64,000 bases of DNA from Prevotella histicola JCM 15637 = DNF00424 (GTDB lineage Bacteria; Bacteroidota; Bacteroidia; Bacteroidales; Bacteroidaceae): positions 1 to 64,000 of the forward strand of contig NZ_BAJX01000002.1 in the NCBI RefSeq assembly GCF_000613925.1, in the 5' to 3' direction. Of this stretch, positions 8,356 through 20,535 are shown in pieces; positions within the stretch are counted from its first letter, which is position 1; each line of letters opens with the position of its first letter. The position numbers and the translations under genes were made by a program. The notes below the pieces were generated by a model. It saw nothing but the letters and a program-made list of their open reading frames with translations. It made no database searches and was not told where the DNA came from.

Positions 8356-9147
8356 ATGAAAAGTCACATTATTATATATATATTAGTGGCGCTTTCGGCT
8401 TTGTCGGCTTGCAGAAACAGAGATGCTGGCTATCAGATGTCGCATGAAGACAAGCAGGCAAAGGAGATGATGCAGGGCATATGGACGAATGGAGAGAGCA
8501 GTGACCCAGCTATGTTGGCAAAGGGTGACAGTATTTTCTATCCTGATTCAGCCAGTATGCCGGTGCGTTTCTGGATCTATCAGGACACGCTCTACCTACA
8601 AGGACAGCACATTAATGGATATAAGATAACGAAACAGGCACCACATCTGCTGAAATTTCTGAACCAAAATGGTGACGAAGTACGGTTGGTAAAGAGTGGA
8701 GACAAGACCCTTCTGACGTTCTTCAACTATCATGTCTATGCGATGAACACGTTTGATGAACAGTCACAGGACACCATTGTACGCACAGATCTGGGCTATT
8801 TCCAGAGTAAAGTACATGTAGAAACAACGTCGGACCAGGTTATTAAGTCGACATATAACGATGATGGAGTTGAAGTTGATAATATGTATCTCGACAATGT
8901 GGCGTTAGTGAACCTGCTGAACCATGACAAACTCGTCTTCTCACACAACTTTCGGAAGCAGGAGTTCCAGTCACTTATCAGCAAAGACTTCCTTGAAAAG
9001 AGTATTCTTAGGAAGCTTTACTTTACGCATGCAGATGATAAAGCACTCTATTATGACGTTATCATCGGTATTCCTGATGCTTCCACAAGCTACGTTATTG
9101 AGCTTCGTATAACACCAGATGGTAAGATTACAAAGAAATTAAGGTAG
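8356..9147 (+). CDS. Lipoprotein, DUF4738-like
   Basis: The protein has 263 residues with a lipoprotein signal ending in a lipobox (LSALSAC, Cys about residue 19), so it is anchored to the inner or outer membrane. The mature part is soluble, rich in beta-strand-like segments, and resembles the DUF4738 family of Bacteroidales; the family name is from memory. It is separated from rfbC by only 3 nt and ends at a strong terminator. A functional link to rhamnose-containing polysaccharide is possible but not shown. Confidence 0.75.
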   Translation: MKSHIIIYILVALSALSACRNRDAGYQMSHEDKQAKEMMQGIWTNGESSDPAMLAKGDSIFYPDSASMPVRFWIYQDTLYLQGQHINGYKITKQAPHLLKFLNQNGDEVRLVKSGDKTLLTFFNYHVYAMNTFDEQSQDTIVRTDLGYFQSKVHVETTSDQVIKSTYNDDGVEVDNMYLDNVALVNLLNHDKLVFSHNFRKQEFQSLISKDFLEKSILRKLYFTHADDKALYYDVIIGIPDASTSYVIELRITPDGKITKKLR

Positions 9148-9176
9148 CATCTGGCTCCTTATTCATACATAAGAAG

Positions 9177-9214
9177 GCTGTAGAAGGCATACGCATGCTT
9201 CTCTACAGCTTTTT
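9177..9214 (+). terminator. Terminator of the rfbC-lipoprotein operon
   Basis: A long stem (9177-9190 with 9195-9209, one bulged C, ACGC loop) is followed by TTTTT. It ends the operon 30 nt after the stop codon. Confidence 0.8.
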
Positions 9215-9505
9215 GTTTGCCATCTCTTTCATGCTTAAATTAACTCTACAAAAAAGCAGTTTAGTTTCAAATAGGCTTGCTATTACTTTTAATATGTCAT
9301 GCTATTGCCTTGTTCTCTGGTATTTATTGCCTTCTTTTCAGGTGTTTGCTGCGATGAAGAAGGGGATAGAAAAGACCGCAAATGTAGAATTGATGCTATC
9401 TAGGAGTTGGACAAATATGGGGTAAAGAGAGTAGGATTGATGGAAGACAACTGTATTTTTGAAGGATAACAGGGAATGTTTTGATTGCCAATAGATACGG
9501 ACAGA

Positions 9506-9530
9506 GGGAGTACTCGGTATGAGTACTCCC
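9506..9530. other. Perfect 10-bp hairpin between convergent genes
   Basis: GGGAGTACTC (9506-9515) and GAGTACTCCC (9521-9530) enclose a GGTAT loop. There is no T-run on either strand, so it is either a weak or Rho-assisted terminator for the aspT-like gene or a protein-binding palindrome. Confidence 0.5.
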
Positions 9531-9655
9531 CCTGTTTGGTGTTGTTACCAACGTTTTTAGTTGGTTGTATGTGGATGACTCAGGTGCTATTCATATGTGA
9601 ATGATATGTGTTTATTACACCTGATGTGTCCCCTTTACTGTTCAATCATCCGTAC

Positions 9656-11349
9656 CTAAGCCCCGCAGAAGAACAGAACTATCAGCTGGGCAGTGAAGAT
9701 TCGGAGGAACATACTTAGCGGATAAACCGTTGAATAGCCAATGGCTGGTGCCTCACCCGTACAGATTGAGTTGGCATAAGCCAGTGCTGGAGGGTCAGTA
9801 TAGGTTCCGGCAATCATACCCATGATGGTAAAGTAATTGAATTTATACTTCATTCGGGCTATTGTTCCGACGATTAATATTGGGATAATCGTGATGAGGA
9901 AGCCTGTATATACATACTTCAGACCATCGCCTTGTACCACTGTCTCCCAGAATCCTGCGCCTGCTTTGATACCGACAGAGGCGAGGAAGAGCGCCAACCC
10001 CATCTCACGTAGCATCATGTTTGCCGATGTTGTGGTGTAAGTTACTAAGTGCATACGGTATCCGAAACGCCCAATGAGGATGGCAATGATAAGCGGACCA
10101 CCTGCCAAACCAAGCTTCAGAGGTACAGGCATCTGTGGAATGGCGATTGGAAGACTACCGAAGAGGATACCAACGATGATACCTATGAAGATGGTTGCGA
10201 TGTTTGGAGCGTTCAAACGCTTCTCAGAGTTACCCATCAGTTCGGCAACACGGTTCACATTCTCTTCTGGTCCGACAACCATGATACGGTCACCAACGTT
10301 GAAGTGGTGGTTACGACTGGCAAAAAGTTCCATACCCTGCGTGTGATACGTGTCACATTGACGCCATAGATAGAACCAAGATGCATCTTAGCCAGTGTCT
10401 TTCCGTTCATAGAACTGTTCGTTATGACGATGCGTCGACTGATCATTGGCTGTGGCTGGTCCTCTTCATGCCAGTCAACAACTATCTCCGGACCAATGAA
10501 AGCCTTGATGGCTGCAGCGTCACCTTCGGCAGAAACGATGAGAATCTCATCATCCATCTCGAAGACAGTGTCACGGTTTGGCACCTTCAACTCGCCTTCA
10601 TGCATGATACGTGTGCAGACAATGTCACGGTTAAGGAACTCTGATATCTCCTTAAGTGTCCTACCTGTGATGTAGGCATTGGCTACTTTAAGATACATAG
10701 AGTGAGGTTTTGAATGTGGATTCTCAGCCTCTTCCTCGTTCAGTTTATCGTTTTCTACTTTCAGATTTACCTTACAAATATACTTAATGGCAAGTGTTGC
10801 ACCGATGATACCAATCACTCCGAGAGGATAAGCACATGCATAACCCGAAGCAATGTCGAAGTCCATCCCTTGTTTGAACACACTGTGCAAGGCTTCACTG
10901 GCTGCACCAAGACCTGGAGTGTTGGTGACAGCACCGTAAAGAGTACCAACCATCATGGGCAGATTACGGAAGTTGCTGGTGTCAAAGAAGATGTAATAGC
11001 AGGCAAACATCACACTGATGTTGAGCATTACAGCCACACATGACAGTAAATTAAGCTTAATACCGCCTCTTCCGAAGCTCTCGAAGAAGCCTGGTCCTAC
11101 CTGTAAACCAATCATGAAGACGAACAGGATAAGGCCGAAATCCTGAAGAAAGTTCAGTACAGGCAGTGGACCTGTGAAGCCAATGTGGCCAGCTAAGATG
11201 CCGACAAAGAGCACAAAGGTGACACCAAGTGAGATTCCTCCGATCTTCAACTTGCCTAAGTAGACACCAAAGGCAATGACAATGGAGTAAAGTAACACGA
11301 TATGGGCTACCGTGTCCTGGACTTTAAATAAATTTGTTAACCAATCCAT
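9656..11349 (-). CDS. AspT/YidE-type putative transporter, one frameshift
   Basis: Restoring one base near 10336-10341 gives a ~564-residue protein, the usual length of this family. It has an N-terminal membrane half (spans from about residues 15 to 205), two cytoplasmic TrkA-C/RCK-like domains (about 220-380, e.g. [20 protein letters not shown] and [20 protein letters not shown]) and a C-terminal membrane half. Relatives include the aspartate:alanine exchanger AspT; the substrate here is unknown. The ATG at 11349 (MDWLTNLF) is chosen: a longer TTG start at 11371-11373 is part of the -7 box. At the break the frame passes from VTRITR to MELFASRN. Confidence 0.85.
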
Positions 11350-11370
11350 AAGTATTATTATTATTGCTTG

Positions 11371-11378
11371 CAAAGGTA
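11371..11378 (-). promoter_or_regulatory. -7 box TACCTTTG for the AspT-like gene
   Basis: TACCTTTG on the minus strand ends 21 nt before the ATG at 11349. It overlaps the upstream TTG codon and so rules that start out. Confidence 0.55.
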
Positions 11379-11527
11379 ATTATTTACTTGCATATAATCT
11401 AAGGAACGGTGTGTAATTTTCATTTACTTTGTCCAAAATGGTAAGTATAGGTTTTATCTGTAGTCACAGTGCTTGTTATTAGCGGGGAAAAACCGTCTTC
11501 TTGACGGGTTGGATAGTGGATAATTAA

Positions 11528-11571
11528 GTGAGAACTGTAGCTCTTCCGAGAACTCCTTTCTCACCTTTTTT
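11528..11571 (+). terminator. Orphan terminator-like hairpin on the plus strand
   Basis: GTGAGAA (11528-11534) pairs with TTCTCAC (11558-11564), followed by CTTTTTT. No plus-strand gene lies upstream, since the flanking genes diverge, so it could end a small RNA or be fortuitous. Confidence 0.35.
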
Positions 11572-11626
11572 ATATACTGACGTATGGTTTTCTTAGGATT
11601 CATGCAGTGAATTCAAGTATTTTTTA

Positions 11627-11634
11627 TAATTTTG
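11627..11634 (+). promoter_or_regulatory. -7 box TAATTTTG for the zinc-ribbon membrane protein
   Basis: TAATTTTG ends only 7 nt before the ATG at 11642, so the transcript may start at or beside the start codon. Confidence 0.5.
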
Positions 11635-11641
11635 TGACGTC

Positions 11642-12181
11642 ATGAGGTATACTGTCAAATGCAATGAATGTGGCCGCGATTTTGTGGCTGAAGCGGAGAA
11701 TTACGGGACAATGAAGTATCGTTGCCCTTACTGCGGTAATGTTTTGACTTGCAGATTCGACCCTCCTAAACCGTCACGTACGCGTGCACGGTCGGTAGTT
11801 CCATTGGTTGACGTCACCCCAGTACAGGCAAAAAAGATGGAAAACATGCCTGTGGCAAAGACGCATGTCATCAGTATGCCTACTAAGGAGAAGTTAGCTG
11901 AGATGCGTGCTAAGCTCAATGGTGCATCCCAACATGTTCTTCAGGCTTCCCTTCATGCTGGTGTGACGCTGAAGAATGCCACTGTCACAACGTCATCATG
12001 GCTTCGCAGGTTTCAGGAGAAGTATGCTGATGGCGATCTGTGGATATTCTTTGGTTTCAGTCTTCTGTTTATTTTGTCGGTGTTTATCGGACTGTTTATC
12101 TGTGCAGAAGTTGTGAAACTCGTTGCAGAAGGTCATTCATGGCTCTTCAAAAACTATATTGAAATTAAGAATTCATTGTAG
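11642..12181 (+). CDS. Zinc-ribbon membrane protein, function unknown
   Basis: The protein has 179 residues. An N-terminal zinc ribbon has two Cys pairs (CNEC at about 8-11 and CPYC at about 29-32), like the ribbon of the FHA protein at 6.1-6.6 kb. A basic Pro/Arg linker and a helical stretch follow, then one strong membrane span (about residues 135-160, IFFGFSLLFILSVFIGLFIC). The predicted topology is a cytoplasmic ribbon with a tail anchor. It has no operon partners. No function can be assigned. Confidence 0.75.
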   Translation: MRYTVKCNECGRDFVAEAENYGTMKYRCPYCGNVLTCRFDPPKPSRTRARSVVPLVDVTPVQAKKMENMPVAKTHVISMPTKEKLAEMRAKLNGASQHVLQASLHAGVTLKNATVTTSSWLRRFQEKYADGDLWIFFGFSLLFILSVFIGLFICAEVVKLVAEGHSWLFKNYIEIKNSL

Positions 12182-12276
12182 ACTGGATTGTCCTAATCAG
12201 CCTTCCAGTTCTTGATTTATCCCCTTCTTTTGTAAGAATTCTTCCCATAGACATTTTAATCTATGCTCTTTTATAA

Positions 12277-12450
12277 AGTAAAAGATGCCCTTTTGCGTTG
12301 CAAAAGGGCGTCTTTTACCATGCAAAAGGGCACCTTTTACAAGCCTCTTTGTAACCTCTTGATATTCTATAGGTTACAAATGCGAAAATGAAGGACTTGG
12401 GAATGAATTATAGAAGATGGACAATACTTTTCTGTAAAGATATTTGTAAT
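12277..12450 (+). repeat. Composite intergenic element, copy 2
   Basis: It has three 22-bp-spaced units (12277-12340), the first inverted, then a TTTGTAACC ... GGTTACAAA hairpin (12349-12357 with 12372-12380), then an AT-rich tail containing TCTGTAAAGATATTTGTA (about 12431-12448). It lies between convergent genes. Confidence 0.85.
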
Positions 12451-12486
12451 TGCTGCAGAGCTTATAGGTAATATTCTGAAACATGA

Positions 12487-12531
12487 TGAAAAGAAAATCC
12501 CCATGCACATCTTTAGGATGCGCATGGGGAT
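12487..12531 (-). terminator. Terminator of the pyrG-yidC-DPP5-MFS operon
   Basis: A 15-bp hairpin (12497-12511 with 12517-12531, one G-U in the minus-strand RNA) is followed on the minus strand by TTTTCTTTTC. It lies 35 nt after the MFS stop. Confidence 0.9.
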
Positions 12532-12565
12532 GATCTTTATTCTTTGATGCGTGTGTTACGCTGTC

Positions 12566-14188
12566 TTACTCTTTGATGTTTGGCTCCTCAAGACCGAGGT
12601 GACGCTTCTTGTCAACGACCTTCAAGGCAAGACCAATGAAGAGTGCGATGACACCGAGACCTGCTAACATGATAAGAGGAGCGGTGTAATTGAGCTTGGT
12701 TGGGTCGGTAACACCAACGTTAGTCTTATCCAATACCTTACCAATGAGCAATGGGAACAACCAAAGTCCGATGTTCTGAATCCAGAAAATCAGTGCGTAT
12801 GCAGAACCAATGATCTTTGCATCAACCAGCTTTGGTATGCTTGGCCATAATGATGCAGGCACAAGTGAGAACGAAGCACCCAATACAAGGATGGTTACAT
12901 AGGCTACGATGACACCGCCAACCTGGCTTGACTTGAACTGAGGAAGAACGAAAGCAAAGGTGAGGTGACAGATAATCAGCAGTAATGAACCCAAAACAAG
13001 CATGGAAGCAGCCTTACCCTTGTGGTCTACATAGCTACCGAGGATCGGTGTGATACCTACTGCAAGGAGTGGGAACACAGCGAAGATGGATTCTGCAGAC
13101 TGTCTCATGTAACCCATGTAACAGTAAACAATAAGACTAAGGATAGACAGACAAAGCATTGAATTCTTCATTGCTTTGTTCTTCATGAAGTTAAACATGA
13201 AGGCTGTTGCAGCTACAACGAGCATGATAACATACTGAACGATGGTCACACTGGATGATGCCCAGAAGGAATCAGCAGGTAACTCATGGAAAGTAAGGTT
13301 ACACTGGAGCATGTTTACAGCATACTTCTGGAATGGGAAGATAGCTGAATAATAGAGAACACAGAGTAGAGCAACAAGCCAGAAACCCATACTGGTGAGG
13401 ATTTTGCCCAAGTCGCTGATCTTGAATGGGTCGTCTTTTTCTTCAGCTTCCCCTGTCTGCTTGTCGAGTTTCTTATCCATGAAGAAGTAAACAACAAACA
13501 TCATCAATGCGATACAGATGAGAACCACACCGAAAGCAACGGAACGAGAGACGTCAATATGTCCGCCAAGCTTAGCAAAGAACGGTGAGAAAATCATACA
13601 TGTAGCAACACCGAGACGTGCCAGAGCCATCTCTGAACCCATTGCCAACGCCATTTCACGTCCTTTGAACCACTTTACGATACCACGAGAGACGGTGATA
13701 CCTGCCATTTCCGTTCCACAACCGAAGATCATGAAACCACATGCTGCAACCTTTGCAGAGGCTGGCATGCCCTCATAGAATGGCGAAACACCTAACTGTT
13801 CGAATACTGGGATGTGGTTAAGATGGTCTGTGAACCAGATATCAAGTGCACTTCCTGCGAAGCTATCACTGATGGCATAGTACTTAATGAGTGCACCTGT
13901 CAACATCACAGCACCTGAAAGAATCGCCGTGAAGCGTACACCCATCTTGTCGAGGATGATACCTGCGAATATAAGGAAGAATACAAAGACATTCAAGAAG
14001 GTCTCTGATCCCTGCATAGTACCGAAGGCTGTTGAGTCCCAACCTCTCTGTTCTTGCATCAATTCCTTAATAGGTGAAAGGATATCCACGAAGATATAGG
14101 CACAGAACATGGCTAGGGACAATAATAGGAGAGCCGTCCAACGCATCGCTGCGGAGTCTCTCAACGTAGTTTGAATCTTATCAGTCAT
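12566..14188 (-). CDS. MFS transporter, probable peptide-related uptake
   Basis: The protein has 540 residues and about 12 membrane spans. Between the two halves is a charged loop (about residues 235-255, MDKKLDKQTGEAEEKDD). MFS signatures include AGIILDKMGVRF after span 2 and RGIVKWFKGREMALAMGSEM after span 4. The substrate is not evident from sequence. It lies 108 nt downstream of a secreted dipeptidyl peptidase gene on the same strand, so import of the released dipeptides is an inference; the eukaryotic dipeptide carrier MFSD1 is a comparable MFS protein, though I have not aligned them. The ATG at 14188 is used. Confidence 0.75.
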   Translation of the reverse strand: MTDKIQTTLRDSAAMRWTALLLLSLAMFCAYIFVDILSPIKELMQEQRGWDSTAFGTMQGSETFLNVFVFFLIFAGIILDKMGVRFTAILSGAVMLTGALIKYYAISDSFAGSALDIWFTDHLNHIPVFEQLGVSPFYEGMPASAKVAACGFMIFGCGTEMAGITVSRGIVKWFKGREMALAMGSEMALARLGVATCMIFSPFFAKLGGHIDVSRSVAFGVVLICIALMMFVVYFFMDKKLDKQTGEAEEKDDPFKISDLGKILTSMGFWLVALLCVLYYSAIFPFQKYAVNMLQCNLTFHELPADSFWASSSVTIVQYVIMLVVAATAFMFNFMKNKAMKNSMLCLSILSLIVYCYMGYMRQSAESIFAVFPLLAVGITPILGSYVDHKGKAASMLVLGSLLLIICHLTFAFVLPQFKSSQVGGVIVAYVTILVLGASFSLVPASLWPSIPKLVDAKIIGSAYALIFWIQNIGLWLFPLLIGKVLDKTNVGVTDPTKLNYTAPLIMLAGLGVIALFIGLALKVVDKKRHLGLEEPNIKE

Positions 14189-14296
14189 AATATAATGATT
14201 AGTTTATTCGTGTATGAGTTCACAAGCCTTAGCACTCGAAGCGTCATTCTTCTTGTTTGCCTGTCTACTTGTTTACTCGTTAACTGTCGGTTATGA

Positions 14297-16462
14297 TTAC
14301 TTCTTAAGCCAGCGGTCAAGCCAGTTGAAGAAGGTGCGTTGCCATAGAATACCATTCTGTGGTTTCAGTACCCAGTGGTTCTCATCAGGATAGAGAAGCA
14401 ACTCTGCTGGTATGCCCCGTAGGCGTGCAGCATTGAAAGCACCCATACCTTGGTTGGCATTGATGCGATAGTCTTTCTCACCATGTATACATAGGATTGG
14501 TGTATCCCACTTGTCTACATCAAGATGTGGACTGTTTGCGTATGTTCTTTTGGCTGCTTCGCTCTGGTCTTTGTTCCAGTAAGCATCATCATACTCCCAG
14601 TTGCTGAACCAAGCTTCTTCTGTATCAGTGTACATACTCTGAAGGTTGAAAGCACCATCATGGGCAATAAAGCACTTGAAACGTTTGTTGTGATGACCTG
14701 CAAGGAAGTAAACTGAGAATCCACCAAAGGATGCGCCAACGGCACCGAGTCTGTCTTTGTCTACGTAAGGTAGGTTGTTGGCAGCGTCATCAATGGCTGA
14801 TAGATAGTCGCGCATGCACTGTCCGGTCCAGTCAGTACTTACTTCTTCATTCCAAGCACTGCCATATCCAGGCAGACCGCGGCGGTTTGGTGCGATAATA
14901 ACATACCCATTGGCAGCCATTATCTGGAAGTTCCAACGGTAACTCCAGAACTGTGACACCGGACTTTGTGGTCCTCCTTCGCAGAAGAGTAGGGTAGGAT
15001 ACTTCTTATTTGGGTCGAAATGGGGTGGAGTGATTACCCAAACCTGCATCTCTTTACCATCAGTTGTCTTCACCCAACGGTCATGTACATCGCCAAGTGC
15101 CAACTGATCGTAGATATGTTTGTTCTCAAAGGTGAGCTGAACCTGCTCACTTGCCTTCTCTTTCTTGGCTGGTATGACAGCAAACACTTCATTTGCCTGT
15201 CGGATACTCTGACGAATAGCAAGCAGTTTCTTACCATCGTTGCCCAAAAGTGAGATGCTTACGTAGTTATGGTCGCCTGTTGTGAGTTGCTTGACATCAC
15301 CTTTCAGGTTCGTTTGATAGATGTTCACAGTTGCATGCCATACTCCAATGAAATATAAATCCTTAGAGTTTGGTGCCCATGTGTAGTCATCTACATTTGA
15401 GTCAAAGCTCTCTGTGACGTATGTTTTCTTGCCTGTTGCCAGATCATATACGCACAAACGGTTGCGATCACTCTCATATCCGTCGTTCTTCATGCTCTGC
15501 CATGCAATGTATTTACCGTCAGGTGAGAACTTAGGATTCACATCATAACCTACGTTCATATCACCTTTCTGATGGTTAACAGCCTGGTTGCGCATGCTCT
15601 TTGTTGCATCAATCTTTGGCTCAACATAGCCAGCTGGCTTGCAAAGGTTCACCGTTTGACGTGTCTCTACATTATATAAATAGATGTCGGCATCGGTAGA
15701 AATGGCGTATTGGGTGCCTTCTTTCTTCCTACAAGTGTATGCAATCTGCTTTGAATCCTTGCTCCAGTCGATCTGTTCGATGCCTCCGAATGGTGCCAAA
15801 GGGCTCTCATACGGTTCACCTTCCAGTACATCAACTCCTGCATCTACCCCGTTTGCAGTGACATTTGCTACGAAAGGATGTGCATTTGTGGTCACATAAT
15901 GATCCCAATGGCGGTAGTTCATATCGGTGATGACCATACCAGAAGCCTTAGGAAGGTCGGATGGATTCTGCTTGATAGTACCATAATAAGGTATACTCTT
16001 GATGAGAACGACACGTTTTCGGTCGGGTGAGAAGCGGAATCCTTCGATATCTATATCAGAATGTGTGAGCTGTTTTCGGTTTGAACCGTCTGCATTCATC
16101 GTCCAAAGTTGGCCCCCTGAGAGGAAAGCCAATGTGTTATTGTCGAGCCAGGCAGCGTCAGTCTCGCTTTTGGCAGTGGTCGTCAGCAGGCGATCATCCT
16201 TGCCATTGGCATCCATAACATGAAGAACTTGGTGTCCTTTGTTCTCCTTTACACTGTAATAGCCCACCTGATAGACGATTTTCTTGCCGTCAGGTGATGC
16301 CTGTGCAGCCCCAATCCGCCCCATAGCCCATAAGGCTTCAGGTGTCATGAGGTCACTTTTCAGCGTGATGTTGTTCTTTCCGATGTTCACGTCTTGTGCT
16401 TGTGCAACGCCGCCACCCATAAGCATTGCGGCGGTCATTGCGATAGTTAGATTTTTGTTCAT
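14297..16462 (-). CDS. Dipeptidyl-peptidase 5-type S9 serine peptidase
   Basis: The protein has 721 residues with a signal peptide (about 1-22, ending AQA), then a WD40-like beta-propeller (about 40-450, with repeated SPDGK and MNADG motifs) and an alpha/beta hydrolase domain. The catalytic triad is readable as Ser578 (GASFGGFS), Asp664 (HGEKDYRI) and His696 (DENHWVL). It closely resembles Porphyromonas gingivalis DPP5, a periplasmic enzyme that removes dipeptides from oligopeptide N-termini in asaccharolytic growth. It starts 2 nt after the yidC stop codon and is followed by an MFS transporter. Confidence 0.9.
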   Translation of the reverse strand: MNKNLTIAMTAAMLMGGGVAQAQDVNIGKNNITLKSDLMTPEALWAMGRIGAAQASPDGKKIVYQVGYYSVKENKGHQVLHVMDANGKDDRLLTTTAKSETDAAWLDNNTLAFLSGGQLWTMNADGSNRKQLTHSDIDIEGFRFSPDRKRVVLIKSIPYYGTIKQNPSDLPKASGMVITDMNYRHWDHYVTTNAHPFVANVTANGVDAGVDVLEGEPYESPLAPFGGIEQIDWSKDSKQIAYTCRKKEGTQYAISTDADIYLYNVETRQTVNLCKPAGYVEPKIDATKSMRNQAVNHQKGDMNVGYDVNPKFSPDGKYIAWQSMKNDGYESDRNRLCVYDLATGKKTYVTESFDSNVDDYTWAPNSKDLYFIGVWHATVNIYQTNLKGDVKQLTTGDHNYVSISLLGNDGKKLLAIRQSIRQANEVFAVIPAKKEKASEQVQLTFENKHIYDQLALGDVHDRWVKTTDGKEMQVWVITPPHFDPNKKYPTLLFCEGGPQSPVSQFWSYRWNFQIMAANGYVIIAPNRRGLPGYGSAWNEEVSTDWTGQCMRDYLSAIDDAANNLPYVDKDRLGAVGASFGGFSVYFLAGHHNKRFKCFIAHDGAFNLQSMYTDTEEAWFSNWEYDDAYWNKDQSEAAKRTYANSPHLDVDKWDTPILCIHGEKDYRINANQGMGAFNAARLRGIPAELLLYPDENHWVLKPQNGILWQRTFFNWLDRWLKK

Positions 16463-16464
16463 GG

Positions 16465-18389
16465 CTATAAACCCTTCTTTTTATTGTTTAGTTGTTCTTG
16501 CTTACGGCGTAGATCTTCTTGCTGTTTCTTCTGCATTTCCTGTAAAGCCTGCATGCGTGCAGCAAGACCGCTCGTCTTTTTAGGGTTCTTTTTGTTCTCT
16601 TCTCGTTTTGCTTCGAGTATCTCTAATAGCTTCGAATCATCTGTTGTCTTGCGCAATGCCCACATGATGGCAGCTGAGAAGAATAGAGAAACGAAGTAAT
16701 AGAAGTTCAGACCGGATGAGTAATCATTGAACATGAAGAAGAAGAAGAGTGGCATGAGCATCATCATGTACTGCATCATCTTCATCTGATCAGCCTGTTG
16801 TCCCACCATCTGGTCCTTCTGTTGCTGCATAGTAAACCATGAATAAAGCAGGTTAGCACCACAGAAGAGGATACAAGTCAGTGAGATATGGTCGCCAATG
16901 AGCCACAAACTGTGGTCCCAAGAGAAGATAGGATCGTATGTACTGAGGTCTTTCATCCACAAGAAGCTTTGTCCTCGCAACTGAATAGCATTCGGAACGA
17001 AGTTGAACATGGCGATCCAGATAGGTGCTTGGATGAGCATTGGCAGACAGCCGGATAGCGGACTGACTCCGTATTCAGAGTATTTCTGCATCATTGCCTG
17101 CTGCTTTTGCATCTGATCTTCAGGCTTATTGAACTGCTTTGTAGCCTCATCGAGCTTTGGTTTGAGCACTCTCATCTTTGCAGAACTCATGTAACTCTTC
17201 TTCACCATAGGGTAGGTGATGGCCTTTAATAATAAGGTGATGAGGATCAATACGACACCCATTGGGAAGATTTTACTCAACCAATCGAAGACGTAAAGCG
17301 TAAACCAGCGGTTGATAATACGGAACAGTGGCCAACCAAGGTAAACCAATCGTTGCATATCAAGGTCCTTATGGAATCTGCTTTCTTTCTCAACTGCCTG
17401 CAAAAGGCGGAAGTCATTAGGCCCAAAATAGAACTCAAACTCTGATGGACGCTTACCTGTTGGGTCGAAAGCAGCCTTCATGTTTGCCTCATAATCCTTC
17501 AGATAGTGTGTCTCTTTGTCCAAAGGTGTACTCTTCAAGTTGGCTCCTTGCGCGAAATTATCCTTTGAAATCATCACAGCAGAGAAGAATTGATTCTTGA
17601 AAGCCACCCAGTCTAAAGGCTCTTCCGTAGTCTCTTCCTTCTCTGAAGTCTCACTTAACTGTGTTGTTCCACCGTCATGTTTCTTATAGGTAAGCGTAGC
17701 ATAACGGTTCTCGAACGTGAAACCAAGCTCTTGCTGGCGGCATTTATCCTGCCAGTTGATATCCATTTGGTTGTAGTTCGGGGCGAACATACCACTCATT
17801 CCATCTGCCTGTAGAGACATATGGAGCAGATAATCCTTGCCTAACGTATAGTTTAAGGTAAGCGTTTTGCCTGCTCCTGCTGTTGCAGTGAGTGTTACTG
17901 TGGTATCAGTAACGTTCGTTGGAGTGAAGAAAAGGTCCTTTGTCTCGATGTTAGCATCCTTTGTTGCCAACATAAAGTTCAGACTTTGGTCGTCACCACT
18001 GAACAGTGTAACGTTCTTCTGGTCCTTAGATCCATCCTTAACGGTGACATCATGGCCTACATAATTCTTGATAACTGCCTTCTTAACGACACCACCTTTA
18101 GTGCTTAAGGTCAGTTCCACCTTACTGTTCTTCAGTGTAATGTCCTGTGCCTGACCGTTCAATGCAGTGTGGAACAGGGCAGTCGTGTCAGCTGCAGCAG
18201 CTGTTTTCTGTTGTACTTGCTTTGCTGCTGCAACCTTTGCAGCCTGTGTTTTCTTCGCAGCGGCGATAGAATCCTTCACGAATTCCTTTCTTTGCTGCTC
18301 TAATTGTTCAGCTGATGGCTGCTGCCACCATGCAAATCCAAAGAGAACGAGGGCTATCAAGACAAAGCCCGCGATAGTATTCTTATCCA

Positions 18390-18390
<1 letters not shown>
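16465..18390 (-). CDS. yidC: Membrane protein insertase YidC
   Basis: The protein has 641 residues and the Gram-negative YidC layout. It has an N-terminal span (about 5-22), a large periplasmic domain (about 60-360) and the conserved insertase core (about 370-590, FPMGVVLILITLLLKAITYP, KPKLDEATKQFNKPEDQMQK, GCLPMLIQAPIWIAMF). A lysine/glutamine-rich cytoplasmic tail follows. It inserts membrane proteins alone or with Sec. Its ATG overlaps the pyrG stop (TAATG), so the two are coupled. Confidence 0.95.
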
Positions 18391-20016
<1,626 letters not shown>

Positions 20017-20061
20017 TTATTGTCTTTGTAAAACGTTTATCGTTGGTTTCAAACTAATGTG

Positions 20062-20069
20062 CAAAGATA
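20062..20069 (-). promoter_or_regulatory. -7 box TATCTTTG for pyrG
   Basis: TATCTTTG on the minus strand gives a leader of about 57 nt before the GTG. No clear -33 box was found. Confidence 0.5.
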
Positions 20070-20319
20070 CGAATTTTCCATAGAATACTCTTGTTATCCA
20101 ACAATTATTTTTTCATCTGTCTTTTGCTTCTGTTTTATCGTGTAATTGTGGGATGTTTTCTTGTACAATGATTTCATTATGACGGGATTAAATGGGTTGT
20201 TTGTTTTTCATGCCTTTGTAAATTTCTGTTCCAAAGTGGGGGTAATCGTACTGAATATTCGTAATTGTGTGTTTTTTTCTGTCGATGTTATTTCGGTAAA
20301 ATAGTGGTATTCTTGCGTG

Positions 20320-20535
20320 GCAAAATAAACTTACAATATTTGAAATGCTATTGGATGGGAAATGAAGGATAATCGTCTTTCCCCGACTTTGTAACCTTAT
20401 AGTTTTCAGTTAGTTACAAACAGGCTTGTAAAAGGGCGTCTTTTACGTTGCAAAAGGGCGTCTTTTACACGTCAAAAGGGCACCTTTTACATTGCAAAAG
20501 GGCATCTTTTAGAATGCAAAAGAGCCTCTTTTAAA
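20320..20535 (-). repeat. Composite intergenic element, copy 3 (between divergent genes)
   Basis: This copy is in reverse orientation. Five 22-bp units occupy about 20427-20535, the GTAACC/GGTTAC hairpin about 20390-20420, and the distal motif (AAATAAACTTACAATA, reverse of TTGTAAGTTTATTT) about 20323-20338. It is the only copy found between divergent genes (pyrG and the DUF3078 gene). Confidence 0.85.

Noticed and set aside
9656..11349. Two separate transporter genes
   Set aside because: The second frame begins in mid-domain (MELFASRN within a TrkA-C domain), and one added base gives the normal family length.
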